DNA of 64,000 nucleotides from positions 1-64,000 of the forward strand of contig JANQMU010000024.1 of the NCBI GenBank assembly GCA_028279875.1, in the 5' to 3' direction. A model generated the notes under the pieces. That model did no database searches, had not been told where the DNA came from, and worked only from the letters and a program-made list of their open reading frames with translations. Shown here one piece after another: positions 8,301 to 16,963 of the stretch; position 1 is the first letter of the stretch, and each line of letters opens with the position of its first letter. The position numbers and the translations under genes are program-made. This stretch comes from Rhizobiaceae bacterium (GTDB lineage Bacteria > Pseudomonadota > Alphaproteobacteria > Rhizobiales > Rhizobiaceae).

Positions 8301-9794
8301 TCAGGGCTTGCCCCTGCGACGAACGGTGCTTTCTTCGGGCGGGGTGACGGTGCGGATGGCGGCGCCATATTCGCCGCCCCGGGCAACGATATCATCGACC
8401 GAGCGAACCGCATCGTCATAGCCGCCGAGGGCGCGGTAATCCTCGCGGCTGACATTGAACTCGATCGGGGCGACGATGGCCGGCGTCGGCACATAGCCGA
8501 AAGAGCGATCTGGCATCTGCGTGACATCCACCATGATGGTGATGCCGCCGCCGGGCCAGATATAGGCGGGCGCGCCGCCGCAGGTCACGCGGGTCGAGGC
8601 GCTGTGAACCGAGCGGGTCAGCTTGACCGGATTGCGGGTCGCGCCGGCGCGCAGCGAGCCGCCGGCGCCGCCCATGAACAGAACCGTGCACAGGGCCGGC
8701 TCGCAGTTCTCGCCGATCAGCTCGACGCTCGGCATCAGGGACTCCGGCAGGTCGCGGGGCTGCGGCACCAGTTCTTCATCGAGAACGTAATAGCCATATT
8801 GCTCGCCGGTGGTCGACACCATCAGCATGGTCAGGCCGGGCCGCGCGCCCTTTTTGGCGTTCCAGGGGCCGAGAATGGTCAGCGGATCGTCAATGTCGGT
8901 GCCGCCCCAGCCGAGGCCCGGTTCGGCGACCTGAAAATAGCGGCCGGGGGTCGACCGGCGGCCCTTGATCCGAATGCCCGTATCCGGCCAGCCCAGAACC
9001 TTGCCGGCCTGGTGTTCTGAGACGACGCCGGTGATGTGGTCATCGACCACCACGACCTCGTCGACAAGACCGACCCATTGCGAGGCGAACATGCCGATGG
9101 TCGCCGACCCGCAGCCGACCCGCATGCGCGCCTCCTGCCGGCCGTCGACGACCGGTGCCTTGCCGGCCTCGACGATGACCGTCGAACCGCCGTCGATGGT
9201 GAGTTCGACCGGCTCCTTGTTGCACAGGCGCATCAGCGCATCGCAGGTGGCGCGACCCTCGGCCTTGCTGCCGCCGGTCAGATGATCGACCCCGCCGAGC
9301 GACAGCATCTGCGAGCCGTATTCGCTGGTCATCACATGGCCGATCGCTTCGCCGGCGGCGCGCACCGTGGCGGCCTCGGCGCCGAGATGGCGGTCCGTGT
9401 CGATCTTCACCTTGGCGCCGCAATAGGAAAAGATGGCCTCGGTGACGACGGTGACGCAATCGGCGCCATCGATTTCCCGGCTGACGATGAACGGCGCGGG
9501 CTTGTAATCGGGATAGGTGGTGCCCGATCCGATGGCCGTGACGAAGACCTCGCCGCCGGAAAACGGCTTTTCCTCCCAGTCGGATTTCAGGAACGGCTTG
9601 ACCTCGTCGCCGGCGGCGATGCGGCGGTCGAGAATGGTCAGCGGGTCGCAGCGCACGATCTTGCCATTGCTGTTGGCGTAGCGGTCGCAGGCGCCGGTGC
9701 GGCCCTCGGCGACGTAACACATGACCGGGCAGGCGTCGCAACGGACCTTGTCCGGGGTTCCGGTCAATTCGCCGGCGGATGGTTGCTCGCTCAT
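8301..9794 (-). CDS. hnr: 6-hydroxynicotinate reductase
   Basis: A 497-residue homologue of 6-hydroxynicotinate reductase, which in the reductive nicotinate pathway (Eubacterium barkeri; biochemistry also known in Azorhizobium) converts 6-hydroxynicotinate to 1,4,5,6-tetrahydro-6-oxonicotinate. The N-terminus holds a four-cysteine cluster (C19, C22, C26, C36) fit for a [4Fe-4S] centre. A Gly-rich segment ends in SLRAGAT (380-386), resembling the [S/T]GAT flavinylation motif. GGAGGG precedes the ATG. Its start overlaps the Mo hydroxylase stop (ATGA). The neighbours (Mo hydroxylase upstream, nicotinamidase nearby) support the nicotinate reading; in-window evidence does not prove the substrate. 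Confidence 0.85.
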   Translation of the reverse strand: MSEQPSAGELTGTPDKVRCDACPVMCYVAEGRTGACDRYANSNGKIVRCDPLTILDRRIAAGDEVKPFLKSDWEEKPFSGGEVFVTAIGSGTTYPDYKPAPFIVSREIDGADCVTVVTEAIFSYCGAKVKIDTDRHLGAEAATVRAAGEAIGHVMTSEYGSQMLSLGGVDHLTGGSKAEGRATCDALMRLCNKEPVELTIDGGSTVIVEAGKAPVVDGRQEARMRVGCGSATIGMFASQWVGLVDEVVVVDDHITGVVSEHQAGKVLGWPDTGIRIKGRRSTPGRYFQVAEPGLGWGGTDIDDPLTILGPWNAKKGARPGLTMLMVSTTGEQYGYYVLDEELVPQPRDLPESLMPSVELIGENCEPALCTVLFMGGAGGSLRAGATRNPVKLTRSVHSASTRVTCGGAPAYIWPGGGITIMVDVTQMPDRSFGYVPTPAIVAPIEFNVSREDYRALGGYDDAVRSVDDIVARGGEYGAAIRTVTPPEESTVRRRGKP

Positions 9795-12529
9795 GCGCTG
9801 CCCTCCGCTTGCCGGATCGCCGCCAGAACCCGGTGCGGCAGGGCCGGCAGCCGGTCGATCCGCGCACCGCAGGCATGGCGGATGGCGTTGAGGATGGCCG
9901 GTGCCGTGGGGATCAGCACATGTTCGCCGAGGCCCTTGGCGCCCATCGGCCCTTCCGGATCGGGTTTTTCAATGAGGATCGATTCGACGGGCGGCATGTC
10001 GCCAATCGACGGGATCAGATAGTCGTGCAGGTTTTCCGTCTGTCCCGGAATATAGGCTTCCATCAGGGCAAGACCCAGCCCTTGCGCGATGCCGCCCTCG
10101 ATCTGCCCCTCGGCGAGCAGCGGGTTGATCGCCCGCCCGACATCATGGGCGGCGGTGATGCGGGTGACCCGCACCGTGCCGAGCCCCGTGTCGACCTCCA
10201 CTTCCGCCAGTTGGGCGCCGTAGCCATAGACGCCATAGGGAATGCCCTGGCCGTCCTCGTCGAGAGGCGTGGTCGGCGGATCGTAGGTTTCCTCGGCGCA
10301 AAGCACATAGCCGTTTTCGTCCGATCGCAGGGTGGCAAGGGTAATCTCCTGGCTGGTCCGGCCGTCGAAGACCTGCAGATTGCCGCCCGCCAGCCGGAGC
10401 GTCGCGTCGCTGCCCATATTGCTCATGCGCAGGATCTGCGCGCGCAGGGCCCGCCCGGCTTTTTCGGCGGCCTTGCCGGTCACATAGGTTTGGCGCGAGC
10501 CCGATGTCTTGCCGCAATCGGGCGTCAGCGCGGTGTCGGGACCGATGAGTTCGAACCGGTCGATCGGCAGCCCCAGCGCATCGGCACAGATCTGGGTGAT
10601 GACGGTGTTCGATCCCTGGCCGATATCCGTCGCGCCCTGATGCAGCTTCAACGTCCCGTCAGGACCGAGGCCGAGGCGTATCGTGGATGGGTTCGACATG
10701 GCGGTGTTGCCGCAGCCATACCAGCAGCCGGCGATACCCATGCCGCGCTTGCGGTCCGTCGATTGCGCGTTGAAGGCCCGGATTTCGCCGGTGGCCTCAC
10801 GCCAGCGCGGTTCCAGCGCCTCCAGACATTCGAATATACCGACGCCGTGGAGGGTCTGGCCGCAGACCGAGCGTTCGCCGTCGCGCAGGGCATTGCGCTT
10901 GCGAAATTCGAGCCGGTCGATGCCGCAGGCGGCGGCCAGATCGTCATAGAGGGTTTCCTGTAAAACCGCTGCCTGGGGAACGCCAAAACCGCGAAAAGCC
11001 CCGGAAACTGGGCCGTTGGTGTGAACGGCGCGGGCAGTGGCGCGGTAATGCGGCGTGCGATAGGGCCCGCATGCATGGGCCGGCACGCGTGTCGCCACCG
11101 TCGGCCCCCAGCTGGCATAGGGACCGGTGTTGAAGTCGCCATGGAAAACCATGCCGGTGATGCGCCCCTGCGCATCGGCGCCGATTTTGGCATCCATGAC
11201 CCCCGGATGCCGCTTGGTGGTCGATGCCATCGACTCGCCGCGGCTGTAGACCATGCGGCAGGGCCTGCCGGTCTTCAGGGTGACCAGTGCGATCAGCGGC
11301 TGCAGCGACAGGTCCAGCTTCGAACCGAAACCGCCGCCCGTGGCCGCGGGAATGACCCGCACATTTTCGGTTTCGAGATTCATCATGACCGCGATGTCGT
11401 CGCGGTCCATAACAGGCGACTGGGTGCAGGCCTGGATCACCAGGGTGTCGCCGTCCATCCAGGCGGCGCCGGCTTCGGGTTCGATGTAGGCATGTTCGAC
11501 GAAGCCGGTTTCGACCGAGGCCTCGACCATGACTTTCGAACCGGCAAGCGCCGCCTCGGGATCGCCGGTCCGCACCCGGCCCTGGGCCAGGATATTGTCC
11601 GGGCGGTCGTCATGAATGGCGCGGTCGCCGAGCGCATGCTCCATGTCGAGCATTTCGGTAATCGGTGTCCAGTGGACGGGAAATGCGGACAGATCGAGCG
11701 CTTCGACGACATCAGGATTGCCGGCGACAATGGCAACCGGTTCACCCCTGAACCGGACATGTCCGTTGGCGATGCCCGGCTGGTCTGCAAGCGGGGGGAT
11801 GACGCCGAAGCGATTGCGGCCCGGAATGTCTTCGGCGGTCAGGACGGTTTCGATTCCGGAATGTTCGGCCTGCCAGGCGGCGATGTCCCCGAATTCGAAC
11901 TCCGCATGGAAATGCGGTGAGCGGACGGCGCGCACTAGCAAGGCGTCCTCGGGCCAGAAATCGGCGCCGAAAATCTCCGTACCGTCGACCTTCGGCCGGC
12001 CATCCAGCCGTTCGATGCGCGCCCCGACGGCTTCGCCGGCGCCCGGCATGTCGGGTTCTGTGGCGCACGCGTTCACGCCGCAGACGGCGTCGACGATCTT
12101 GCGGTAGCCGGTGCAGCGGCACAGGACGCCGCCGAGCGCGTCCTCCACCTGATCGCGGCTCGGCTGCGGCGTGGTTTCCAGCAGCGCCGCGGCGGCCATC
12201 AGCATGCCGGGCGTGCAGATGCCGCATTGTGCCGCGCCGTGGCGCAGAAAGGAGTCCTGCAATGGCGACAATGTCTCCGCCGACAATCCCTCGATGGTGG
12301 TCACGGATTTTTCCGAAGCCTGAACGAGTGGTGTCAGGCAGGCACAGACCGGGGCGCCATCGACCAGCACGGTGCAGGCGCCGCAATCGCCGGCATCGCA
12401 GCCGACCTTGGTGCCGCGCAGGCCGATCTCCTCGCGCAGTGCGTGGCTGAGCCGTCGGCCGGGTCGGGCGGCGAAGCTGACCGGCCGGCCGTTGACGGTA
12501 AGATTGATCGGCGCTCGCTGGATGGTCAT
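9791..12529 (-). CDS. Molybdopterin hydroxylase with fused 2Fe-2S domain (xanthine dehydrogenase family; likely nicotinate dehydrogenase)
   Basis: A 912-residue fusion of the two-[2Fe-2S] small subunit and the Mo-cofactor large subunit of the xanthine dehydrogenase family. The plant-type cluster ligands are C44, C49, C52 and C64; the second cluster uses C102, C105, C137 and C139. The Mo domain follows from about residue 175, with the catalytic Glu in GAKGLGEHV (E869) near the C-terminus. The FAD subunit is the separate gene just upstream, overlapping by four bases. In this operon the best substrate guess is nicotinate, hydroxylated at C6 to feed 6-hydroxynicotinate reductase. Other N-heterocycles cannot be excluded from sequence. 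Confidence 0.88.
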   Translation of the reverse strand: MTIQRAPINLTVNGRPVSFAARPGRRLSHALREEIGLRGTKVGCDAGDCGACTVLVDGAPVCACLTPLVQASEKSVTTIEGLSAETLSPLQDSFLRHGAAQCGICTPGMLMAAAALLETTPQPSRDQVEDALGGVLCRCTGYRKIVDAVCGVNACATEPDMPGAGEAVGARIERLDGRPKVDGTEIFGADFWPEDALLVRAVRSPHFHAEFEFGDIAAWQAEHSGIETVLTAEDIPGRNRFGVIPPLADQPGIANGHVRFRGEPVAIVAGNPDVVEALDLSAFPVHWTPITEMLDMEHALGDRAIHDDRPDNILAQGRVRTGDPEAALAGSKVMVEASVETGFVEHAYIEPEAGAAWMDGDTLVIQACTQSPVMDRDDIAVMMNLETENVRVIPAATGGGFGSKLDLSLQPLIALVTLKTGRPCRMVYSRGESMASTTKRHPGVMDAKIGADAQGRITGMVFHGDFNTGPYASWGPTVATRVPAHACGPYRTPHYRATARAVHTNGPVSGAFRGFGVPQAAVLQETLYDDLAAACGIDRLEFRKRNALRDGERSVCGQTLHGVGIFECLEALEPRWREATGEIRAFNAQSTDRKRGMGIAGCWYGCGNTAMSNPSTIRLGLGPDGTLKLHQGATDIGQGSNTVITQICADALGLPIDRFELIGPDTALTPDCGKTSGSRQTYVTGKAAEKAGRALRAQILRMSNMGSDATLRLAGGNLQVFDGRTSQEITLATLRSDENGYVLCAEETYDPPTTPLDEDGQGIPYGVYGYGAQLAEVEVDTGLGTVRVTRITAAHDVGRAINPLLAEGQIEGGIAQGLGLALMEAYIPGQTENLHDYLIPSIGDMPPVESILIEKPDPEGPMGAKGLGEHVLIPTAPAILNAIRHACGARIDRLPALPHRVLAAIRQAEGSA

Positions 12530-13380
12530 GCGGCTTTCCGTTCTTCACCGGAAAGAAGCCCGCCGACGGCCCGCCGCACCAGTTCGACAGCTGCAGCGCT
12601 GCGATAGGCTGCATCGCCTCGCGCATCGCTGATCGGGGCGATGTGCTCCTGCACCGACTCTTCCGTGATCCGCAGGGCAAGATCGGGCCGCGCCGGCTGT
12701 CCCGTCAGGATGGCCTCGGCGGCCGGCAGGCGGGCGGCAACGGCGCTGCAGGATCCAACGGCAATCGCCGCTTCGGCAACCCGTCCCTGCTCTTCGATCA
12801 GCCGTGCGGCCACCATGGCAATGGAAATGACCAGATATTTGCGGGCACCGAGCTTGATGAACACCGACCGGCCGCGCGCCGAGGATTGTGGGACCACCAC
12901 GGCCGTCAGAAGCTCGCCGTGACGGAGCGCTGTCTGCCGCGGACCGTTTATGAAGGCGGTGAGCGGGATCGTTCGCGTTGCGGCGATGCTGCGCAATTCG
13001 ACGGCGGCGTCGAGCGTCAGCAGCGGCGGAACGCCATCGGCGGCGGGTGAGGCATTGCAGAGATTTCCCCCGACCGTGGCGGCGTTCTGGATCTGAACGG
13101 ACCCAACCTCCCGGGCCGCCTGTTTGAGATGCCGGAAGCCGGGCGGCAGATCGGCCTGCAACACATCCGTCCAGGTGGTCGCCGCGCCGATGCGGATGTG
13201 ATCGGTGCCGGCCGATACGCCGCGCAATGCGTCAATGGCGGTGATATCGAGAATATTGCCGGGCAGATGCTGAAAGCCGGTGGCCGGATAGAGATCGGTA
13301 CAGCCGGCGGCGACGCGCATGTCGCCCTCCGCCAGACAGGTCAGCGCGTCGTTCAGGGTCGTCGGCCGGACATAGCCCAA
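12526..13380 (-). CDS. FAD-binding subunit of the molybdenum hydroxylase (CoxM/XdhB-like)
   Basis: A 284-residue CoxM-type FAD protein. It shows the two FAD contacts AAGCTDLYP (about residue 29) and TVGGNLCNASPAAD (about 105). It shuttles electrons from the Fe-S/Mo protein encoded next, whose ATG overlaps its stop. The frame stays open upstream to 13518, but that extension would encode the palindromic operator at 13425-13442 and lacks family similarity. I prefer TTG 13380, which has a perfect GGAGG (complement of 13389-13393) eight bases upstream and gives the conserved GYVRPTTLNDAL start. First gene of the operon. Confidence 0.87.
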   Translation of the reverse strand: MGYVRPTTLNDALTCLAEGDMRVAAGCTDLYPATGFQHLPGNILDITAIDALRGVSAGTDHIRIGAATTWTDVLQADLPPGFRHLKQAAREVGSVQIQNAATVGGNLCNASPAADGVPPLLTLDAAVELRSIAATRTIPLTAFINGPRQTALRHGELLTAVVVPQSSARGRSVFIKLGARKYLVISIAMVAARLIEEQGRVAEAAIAVGSCSAVAARLPAAEAILTGQPARPDLALRITEESVQEHIAPISDARGDAAYRSAAAVELVRRAVGGLLSGEERKAA

Positions 13381-13424
13381 AACATCTGCCTCCGCGTTCA
13401 AACACACCGTGACAGGGCGAAAAT

Positions 13425-13442
13425 ATTTGTTCGCATACAAAT
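13425..13442. promoter_or_regulatory. Operator 1: palindrome between the hydroxylase operon and marR
   Basis: ATTTGTTCGCATACAAAT, an inverted repeat with 6-bp perfect arms (ATTTGT/ACAAAT) around a six-base centre. It lies 45 bp before the TTG start of the FAD subunit and 110 bp before marR. A TTGACA -35-like hexamer for the minus strand is at 13467-13472, so the operator would cover the -10 area and repress. The same motif recurs at 20900, 22398 and 23265. Binding by the adjacent MarR protein is inferred. Confidence 0.65.
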
Positions 13443-13552
13443 GAATTTGCCTTAGTGTCCTTCGAGTGTCAATATTCGCTCCGGGTGGCGTCGCGACGGT
13501 CACAGGCCGGCGGTTCACCGGGAGCGGTCATAGGCAACATTGAGGACATTCC

Positions 13553-14002
13553 ATGGGAACGCCCCAGCGGCAGAGCGAAATCGAGACCGAATACCGGCTG
13601 GACGAACAGATCGGGTTCATCATGCGGCAGGCCAATCAGCGGCATCTGTCGATATTCAGCCGGCTTATCCCTGATTTCACGCCGACCCAGTTTGCAACGC
13701 TCGCCAAGATTTTCGAGATCGGCACGGTCTCGCAGAATGGCCTCGGGCGGCAGACTGCGATGGATGCGGCCACCATGAAGGGGGTTATTGACCGGCTGAG
13801 CCGGAAGGGGCTGGTCTCGACGCGGCCCGATCCGACCGATATGCGACGGCTTCTGGTCGAACTTACCGACGCCGGCGAGGCCGCCTATCATGCCAATGTG
13901 CGGGCGGCGGCCGAGATCACCGAAGAAACGCTGGCGCCGCTCAACAGCCGCGAAAGGGCGCAGCTTGCCAATCTCCTCGGCAAAATGATCAAGTCGAGGT
14001 AA
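13553..14002 (+). CDS. MarR family transcriptional regulator (NicR-like)
   Basis: A 149-residue MarR protein. An N-terminal helix (LDEQIGFIMRQANQRH) is followed by a winged helix with recognition segment GRQTAMDAATMKGVIDRLSRKGLV and wing DPTDMRRLLVELT. The N-terminal pattern is like the nicotinate regulator NicR/BpsR group, though I could not run a comparison. It is divergent from the hydroxylase operon with operator 1 between them, and upstream of nicotinamidase by 19 bp. It is the obvious candidate repressor of the operons carrying the TTTGTAT-type palindrome, released by a pathway intermediate. Start ATG 13553 has GAGGA nearby. Confidence 0.88.
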   Translation: MGTPQRQSEIETEYRLDEQIGFIMRQANQRHLSIFSRLIPDFTPTQFATLAKIFEIGTVSQNGLGRQTAMDAATMKGVIDRLSRKGLVSTRPDPTDMRRLLVELTDAGEAAYHANVRAAAEITEETLAPLNSRERAQLANLLGKMIKSR

Positions 14003-14021
14003 TATCGGGCGGGAGGTTCGC

Positions 14022-14654
14022 ATGGGCGTAAAAACAGACGGCACCGCTCTGCTGGTCATCGATGTGCAGAATGATTTCTGCCCCGGTGGCGCCCTGGAGG
14101 TTGCCGATGGCGACGCCATTGTCCCGACGGTCAACGATCTGCTCGAAAAATTCGACATCTGCGTGCTGACGCAGGACTGGCATCCGGACGAACACAGTTC
14201 GTTTGCCGACAACCACGACAGCGCAGAGCCGTTCAGCCTGAAACGGATGCACTACGGCGATCAGGTTCTATGGCCGAAACACTGCGTGCGCGGCAGCCAT
14301 GGCGCCGATTTCCATCCCGATCTCGTGGCACACGGTGCCGATCTCGTCATCCGCAAGGGGTTTCGCCCGGCCATCGACAGCTATTCGGCGTTTTTCGAAA
14401 ATGACAGGACGACCCAGACGGGGCTCGCCGGCTATCTGCGCGAGCGGGGCGTAGCTGAGGTCGTTCTGACTGGCCTGGCGACGGATTTCTGCGTCTATTA
14501 TTCGGCCATCGACGCAACAAAGCTCGGCTTCAAGGCAATGCTGGTCACCGATTGCTGCCGGGCGATCGACCTGGACGGCTCACTGGCGGCGGCCATGGAC
14601 GATATGGACAAAAACGGCGTGACATTTGTGACGAGTGACGCTTTTTTGTGGTGA
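14022..14654 (+). CDS. pncA: Nicotinamidase / isochorismatase family amidase
   Basis: A 210-residue PncA-type amidase that hydrolyses nicotinamide to nicotinate and ammonia. The catalytic triad is visible: D14 (LLVIDVQNDF), K112 (VIRKGF) and C157 (TDFCVYYSA). The metal-site residues D52, H54 and H58 are in QDWHPDEH, with H87 in WPKHCV as the probable fourth ligand. GGGAGG at 14011-14016 precedes ATG 14022. Co-transcribed with marR. It serves NAD salvage in general, but beside 6-hydroxynicotinate reductase and the Mo hydroxylase it likely supplies nicotinate for catabolism. Confidence 0.93.
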   Translation: MGVKTDGTALLVIDVQNDFCPGGALEVADGDAIVPTVNDLLEKFDICVLTQDWHPDEHSSFADNHDSAEPFSLKRMHYGDQVLWPKHCVRGSHGADFHPDLVAHGADLVIRKGFRPAIDSYSAFFENDRTTQTGLAGYLRERGVAEVVLTGLATDFCVYYSAIDATKLGFKAMLVTDCCRAIDLDGSLAAAMDDMDKNGVTFVTSDAFLW

Positions 14655-14785
14655 CCTCTGTCTTCTTGGAGGCTGTCGGGAAACTCGGTTATGAGGTGGA
14701 TGGCCGGGTCCATATGTGGATCCAAATAGTTGTCGAAACCGGTTTGGAGGTTCTTCATGCGGACGCCGACCACCCGCCCCCAGAC

Positions 14786-15145
14786 TCAGCTCGGGGAAGG
14801 GCACCACAAATCGATGTCGGGGTGTGCCTCGTGCGTGGCGTTCCAATTGGTGCAGGTGCAGCTCCAAAACGGGTGCGGGGGGATATTTCCGAAGAACGCT
14901 GGAACCGTGCACGTCAGACCCTTCGCCTTGTGACAATCGAAGTTTGAGTTATAATAGGTGACCTCGGTGTTGCCTGTTCCGTCGCAATATCCTTGATACG
15001 ACTTGGTCCCAGACGGCCCGATCTCTTCGGTATAGGTGCACTTCGTCTTGCTGCAGTGTAGTTGAACTGTTGACTTGGCGCTCGCTGCGCCCGCCCATGG
15101 CAATGCGCAGCTGCCCGCTACCAAGATCGTGACCAGAACTCTCAT
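14786..15145 (-). CDS. Small secreted cysteine-rich protein, unknown
   Basis: A 119-residue protein not recognised as a family. It opens with a clear Sec signal peptide (MRVLVTILVAGSCALPWAGAASA) and the mature part has eight cysteines, the pattern of a disulphide-stabilised periplasmic or extracellular protein. An in-frame extension to 15289 is open, but ATG 15145 follows a GGGAG ribosome site and gives the signal peptide. The surrounding DNA is less GC-rich than the flanks. It is followed by the unrelated orphan at 15436 on the other strand. Confidence 0.7.
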   Translation of the reverse strand: MRVLVTILVAGSCALPWAGAASAKSTVQLHCSKTKCTYTEEIGPSGTKSYQGYCDGTGNTEVTYYNSNFDCHKAKGLTCTVPAFFGNIPPHPFWSCTCTNWNATHEAHPDIDLWCPSPS

Positions 15146-15435
15146 CTCTGTTCTCCCTGTTGTCGGGCGTTGGCTCGGGAACTTGATCGTAGCACACTCT
15201 ACGATCGCTTGTTCGCCTGGATCAACCGCAACCGACGCCTCGCCAAGGACGAACCATCGCATCGGCCGAAGCCTTCCTCTACGCTGCATCCGTTATGCTG
15301 CTCACGCGACGCTTGGCAAGGTCAATATGCGTTTCGAGTCGGACTCTTGGGCTGATGCAATTATTAATTGTATAGGTTCGATAGCTATCTTATGGTTGTG
15401 TATCGGGTTAGCTGAAACTTTATTAGGAGTTGCCA

Positions 15436-16263
15436 ATGTCCAATTGGTCCGGTTTCCGACTGTCGCTTGTTATTTTGAGCTTGGCGGCTTCCACTGGGGC
15501 GTCGCATTCTGCCAGCGAGCTGCGCACAATCGATCAGTTTGTCTCTAAGGTGATTTCAGGGATGCCGGAAGGCACGGTAATCAAGGAATTCAATTACGAC
15601 CCGGAGAAGGTCAAGAATCTCGAAATCTCAAACTCGGATATTCTTGAACGGATTTATACACCGGTCAGCCATAAAGCCCATACACTTGAACTGGATATAC
15701 TGGGAGACGGGTTCCTGGTCGTCAATGGAACCGATAACCTGTTGTGCAATATCAGAGAGTACGAAATCCGGAGCTGCTTTTTGAATCTCAGATATCACAA
15801 TGAGGTGCTTTCTTGCCGGCCCACCGGCATGCGGACAGATGGACCAGGCGGGGATTGGAGCAATTTCCTGGTCTGCACAAAGGACACTCTGAAAGGGACG
15901 GGGCTTTACGCGGGAGGCGAATTGTATTTCCTGAACGAGGAGGAATTGATCCTGTCGGGATATTTGCCGACGAGCGAATATGTGTCCGGATGGGGTTTTG
16001 GCGGTGGCGTGACATTGGAATCGCCGAACGCACCTGTGGATTTTGATTCTGAAGGCATATTTCAAAAATGTGTCACGATCGCGTTTACGCCGTATGGCGA
16101 TGAACAGCCATCATCGAAACGGACCGCGTGTGAACGCTACGGCTTCGATGCCGAGACTGGCAGGTTTGTGCATGTTTCAGGCAAAAACTCTCTCGGTGAT
16201 CTGCTGATGGAGGTCTATGAGAAGGAGATCAGGGACATGACAGGCCGGGCGACGGACAACTGA
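15436..16263 (+). CDS. Secreted protein of unknown function
   Basis: A 275-residue protein I do not recognise. It has an N-terminal signal peptide (to about ASTGASHS), a mixed alpha/beta mature region with four cysteines, and a Gly-rich GWGFGGGVTLE segment near residue 185. ATG 15436 sits six bases after TAGGAG; a TTG at 15430 is the alternative. Codon use is more AT-rich than that of its neighbours. With the Cys-rich gene at 14786 it interrupts the nicotinate-type genes and their probable transporter, suggesting an inserted islet. The 290 bp upstream (15146-15435) hold the divergent promoters, with AT-rich DNA around 15355-15425. Confidence 0.65.
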   Translation: MSNWSGFRLSLVILSLAASTGASHSASELRTIDQFVSKVISGMPEGTVIKEFNYDPEKVKNLEISNSDILERIYTPVSHKAHTLELDILGDGFLVVNGTDNLLCNIREYEIRSCFLNLRYHNEVLSCRPTGMRTDGPGGDWSNFLVCTKDTLKGTGLYAGGELYFLNEEELILSGYLPTSEYVSGWGFGGGVTLESPNAPVDFDSEGIFQKCVTIAFTPYGDEQPSSKRTACERYGFDAETGRFVHVSGKNSLGDLLMEVYEKEIRDMTGRATDN

Positions 16264-16267
16264 TACT

Positions 16268-16963
16268 CTAAACACCGAGATAACGCGTCAGCTTTGCGTG
16301 ATCCCGGCGCAATGATGCGGCGTCCATCGTTTCCATATTGCGGCCGTTTTCGATGAAGGCGACCTGGTCGGCGATCGACAGAACGGCGTCGACGCGCTGC
16401 TCGACCAGAACGATCGCTACGTTTTCGCTTTTCATCCGCATGATGACCTGACGGATCTGCTCGATCATCGAGGGCTGCAGGCCCTCGGTCGGCTCGTCGA
16501 GCAGCAGCACCTGCGGTTCGATGCACAGCGCCCGGGCGGTCGCCAGCATCTGCTGTTCGCCGCCGGACAGGGTTTCGGCGCGCTGGTCGAGGCGTTCGCG
16601 CAGGCGCGGGAAAATGTCGAGAGCCCGATCCCGCGCGGCCTTTCCCGTGTTGCGCACCATCAGTCCGATTTCGAGGTTTTCGGCAACCGTCAGTTCCGAA
16701 AACAGCCGCCGGCCCTGCGGCACATAGGCGATGCGACGGCGCGGCACCTCATGGGCGGGCAGGGCGGCGATGTCCTCACCATCCAGCAGGACCGATCCGG
16801 CGCGCAGCGGCAGAAGGCCCATAATCGCCTTCAGGGTCGTCGTCTTGCCGGCGCCGTTGCGGCCGAGCAGGCAGAGGATTTCGCCCGGCTTTGCGGTCAG
16901 CGACAGGCCGAAGAGCACCTGAACACGGTCATAGGCAACATCGATGTCGCGCACCTCCAGCAT
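16268..16963 (-). CDS. LivF-type ABC transporter ATP-binding protein
   Basis: A 231-residue ATPase of the hydrophobic amino-acid (HAAT) importer family. Walker A is GRNGAGKTT (about 34-42), the signature LSGGEQQ and Walker B VLLLDEPTEGLQP. It pairs with the LivG-type ATPase, whose stop shares one base with its ATG, to power the permeases encoded upstream. Last gene of a five-gene importer operon. The upstream operator suggests a substrate related to nicotinate or nicotinamide rather than leucine, but this is inference. Confidence 0.9.
   Translation of the reverse strand: MLEVRDIDVAYDRVQVLFGLSLTAKPGEILCLLGRNGAGKTTTLKAIMGLLPLRAGSVLLDGEDIAALPAHEVPRRRIAYVPQGRRLFSELTVAENLEIGLMVRNTGKAARDRALDIFPRLRERLDQRAETLSGGEQQMLATARALCIEPQVLLLDEPTEGLQPSMIEQIRQVIMRMKSENVAIVLVEQRVDAVLSIADQVAFIENGRNMETMDAASLRRDHAKLTRYLGV

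Noticed and set aside
9779-10963. Long open frame antisense to the Mo hydroxylase
   Set aside because: Shadow of a gene with intact cofactor motifs; no ribosome site or known domain.
13381-13518. N-terminal extension of the FAD subunit
   Set aside because: It would encode operator 1, lacks family similarity, and the TTG at 13380 has an ideal GGAGG.
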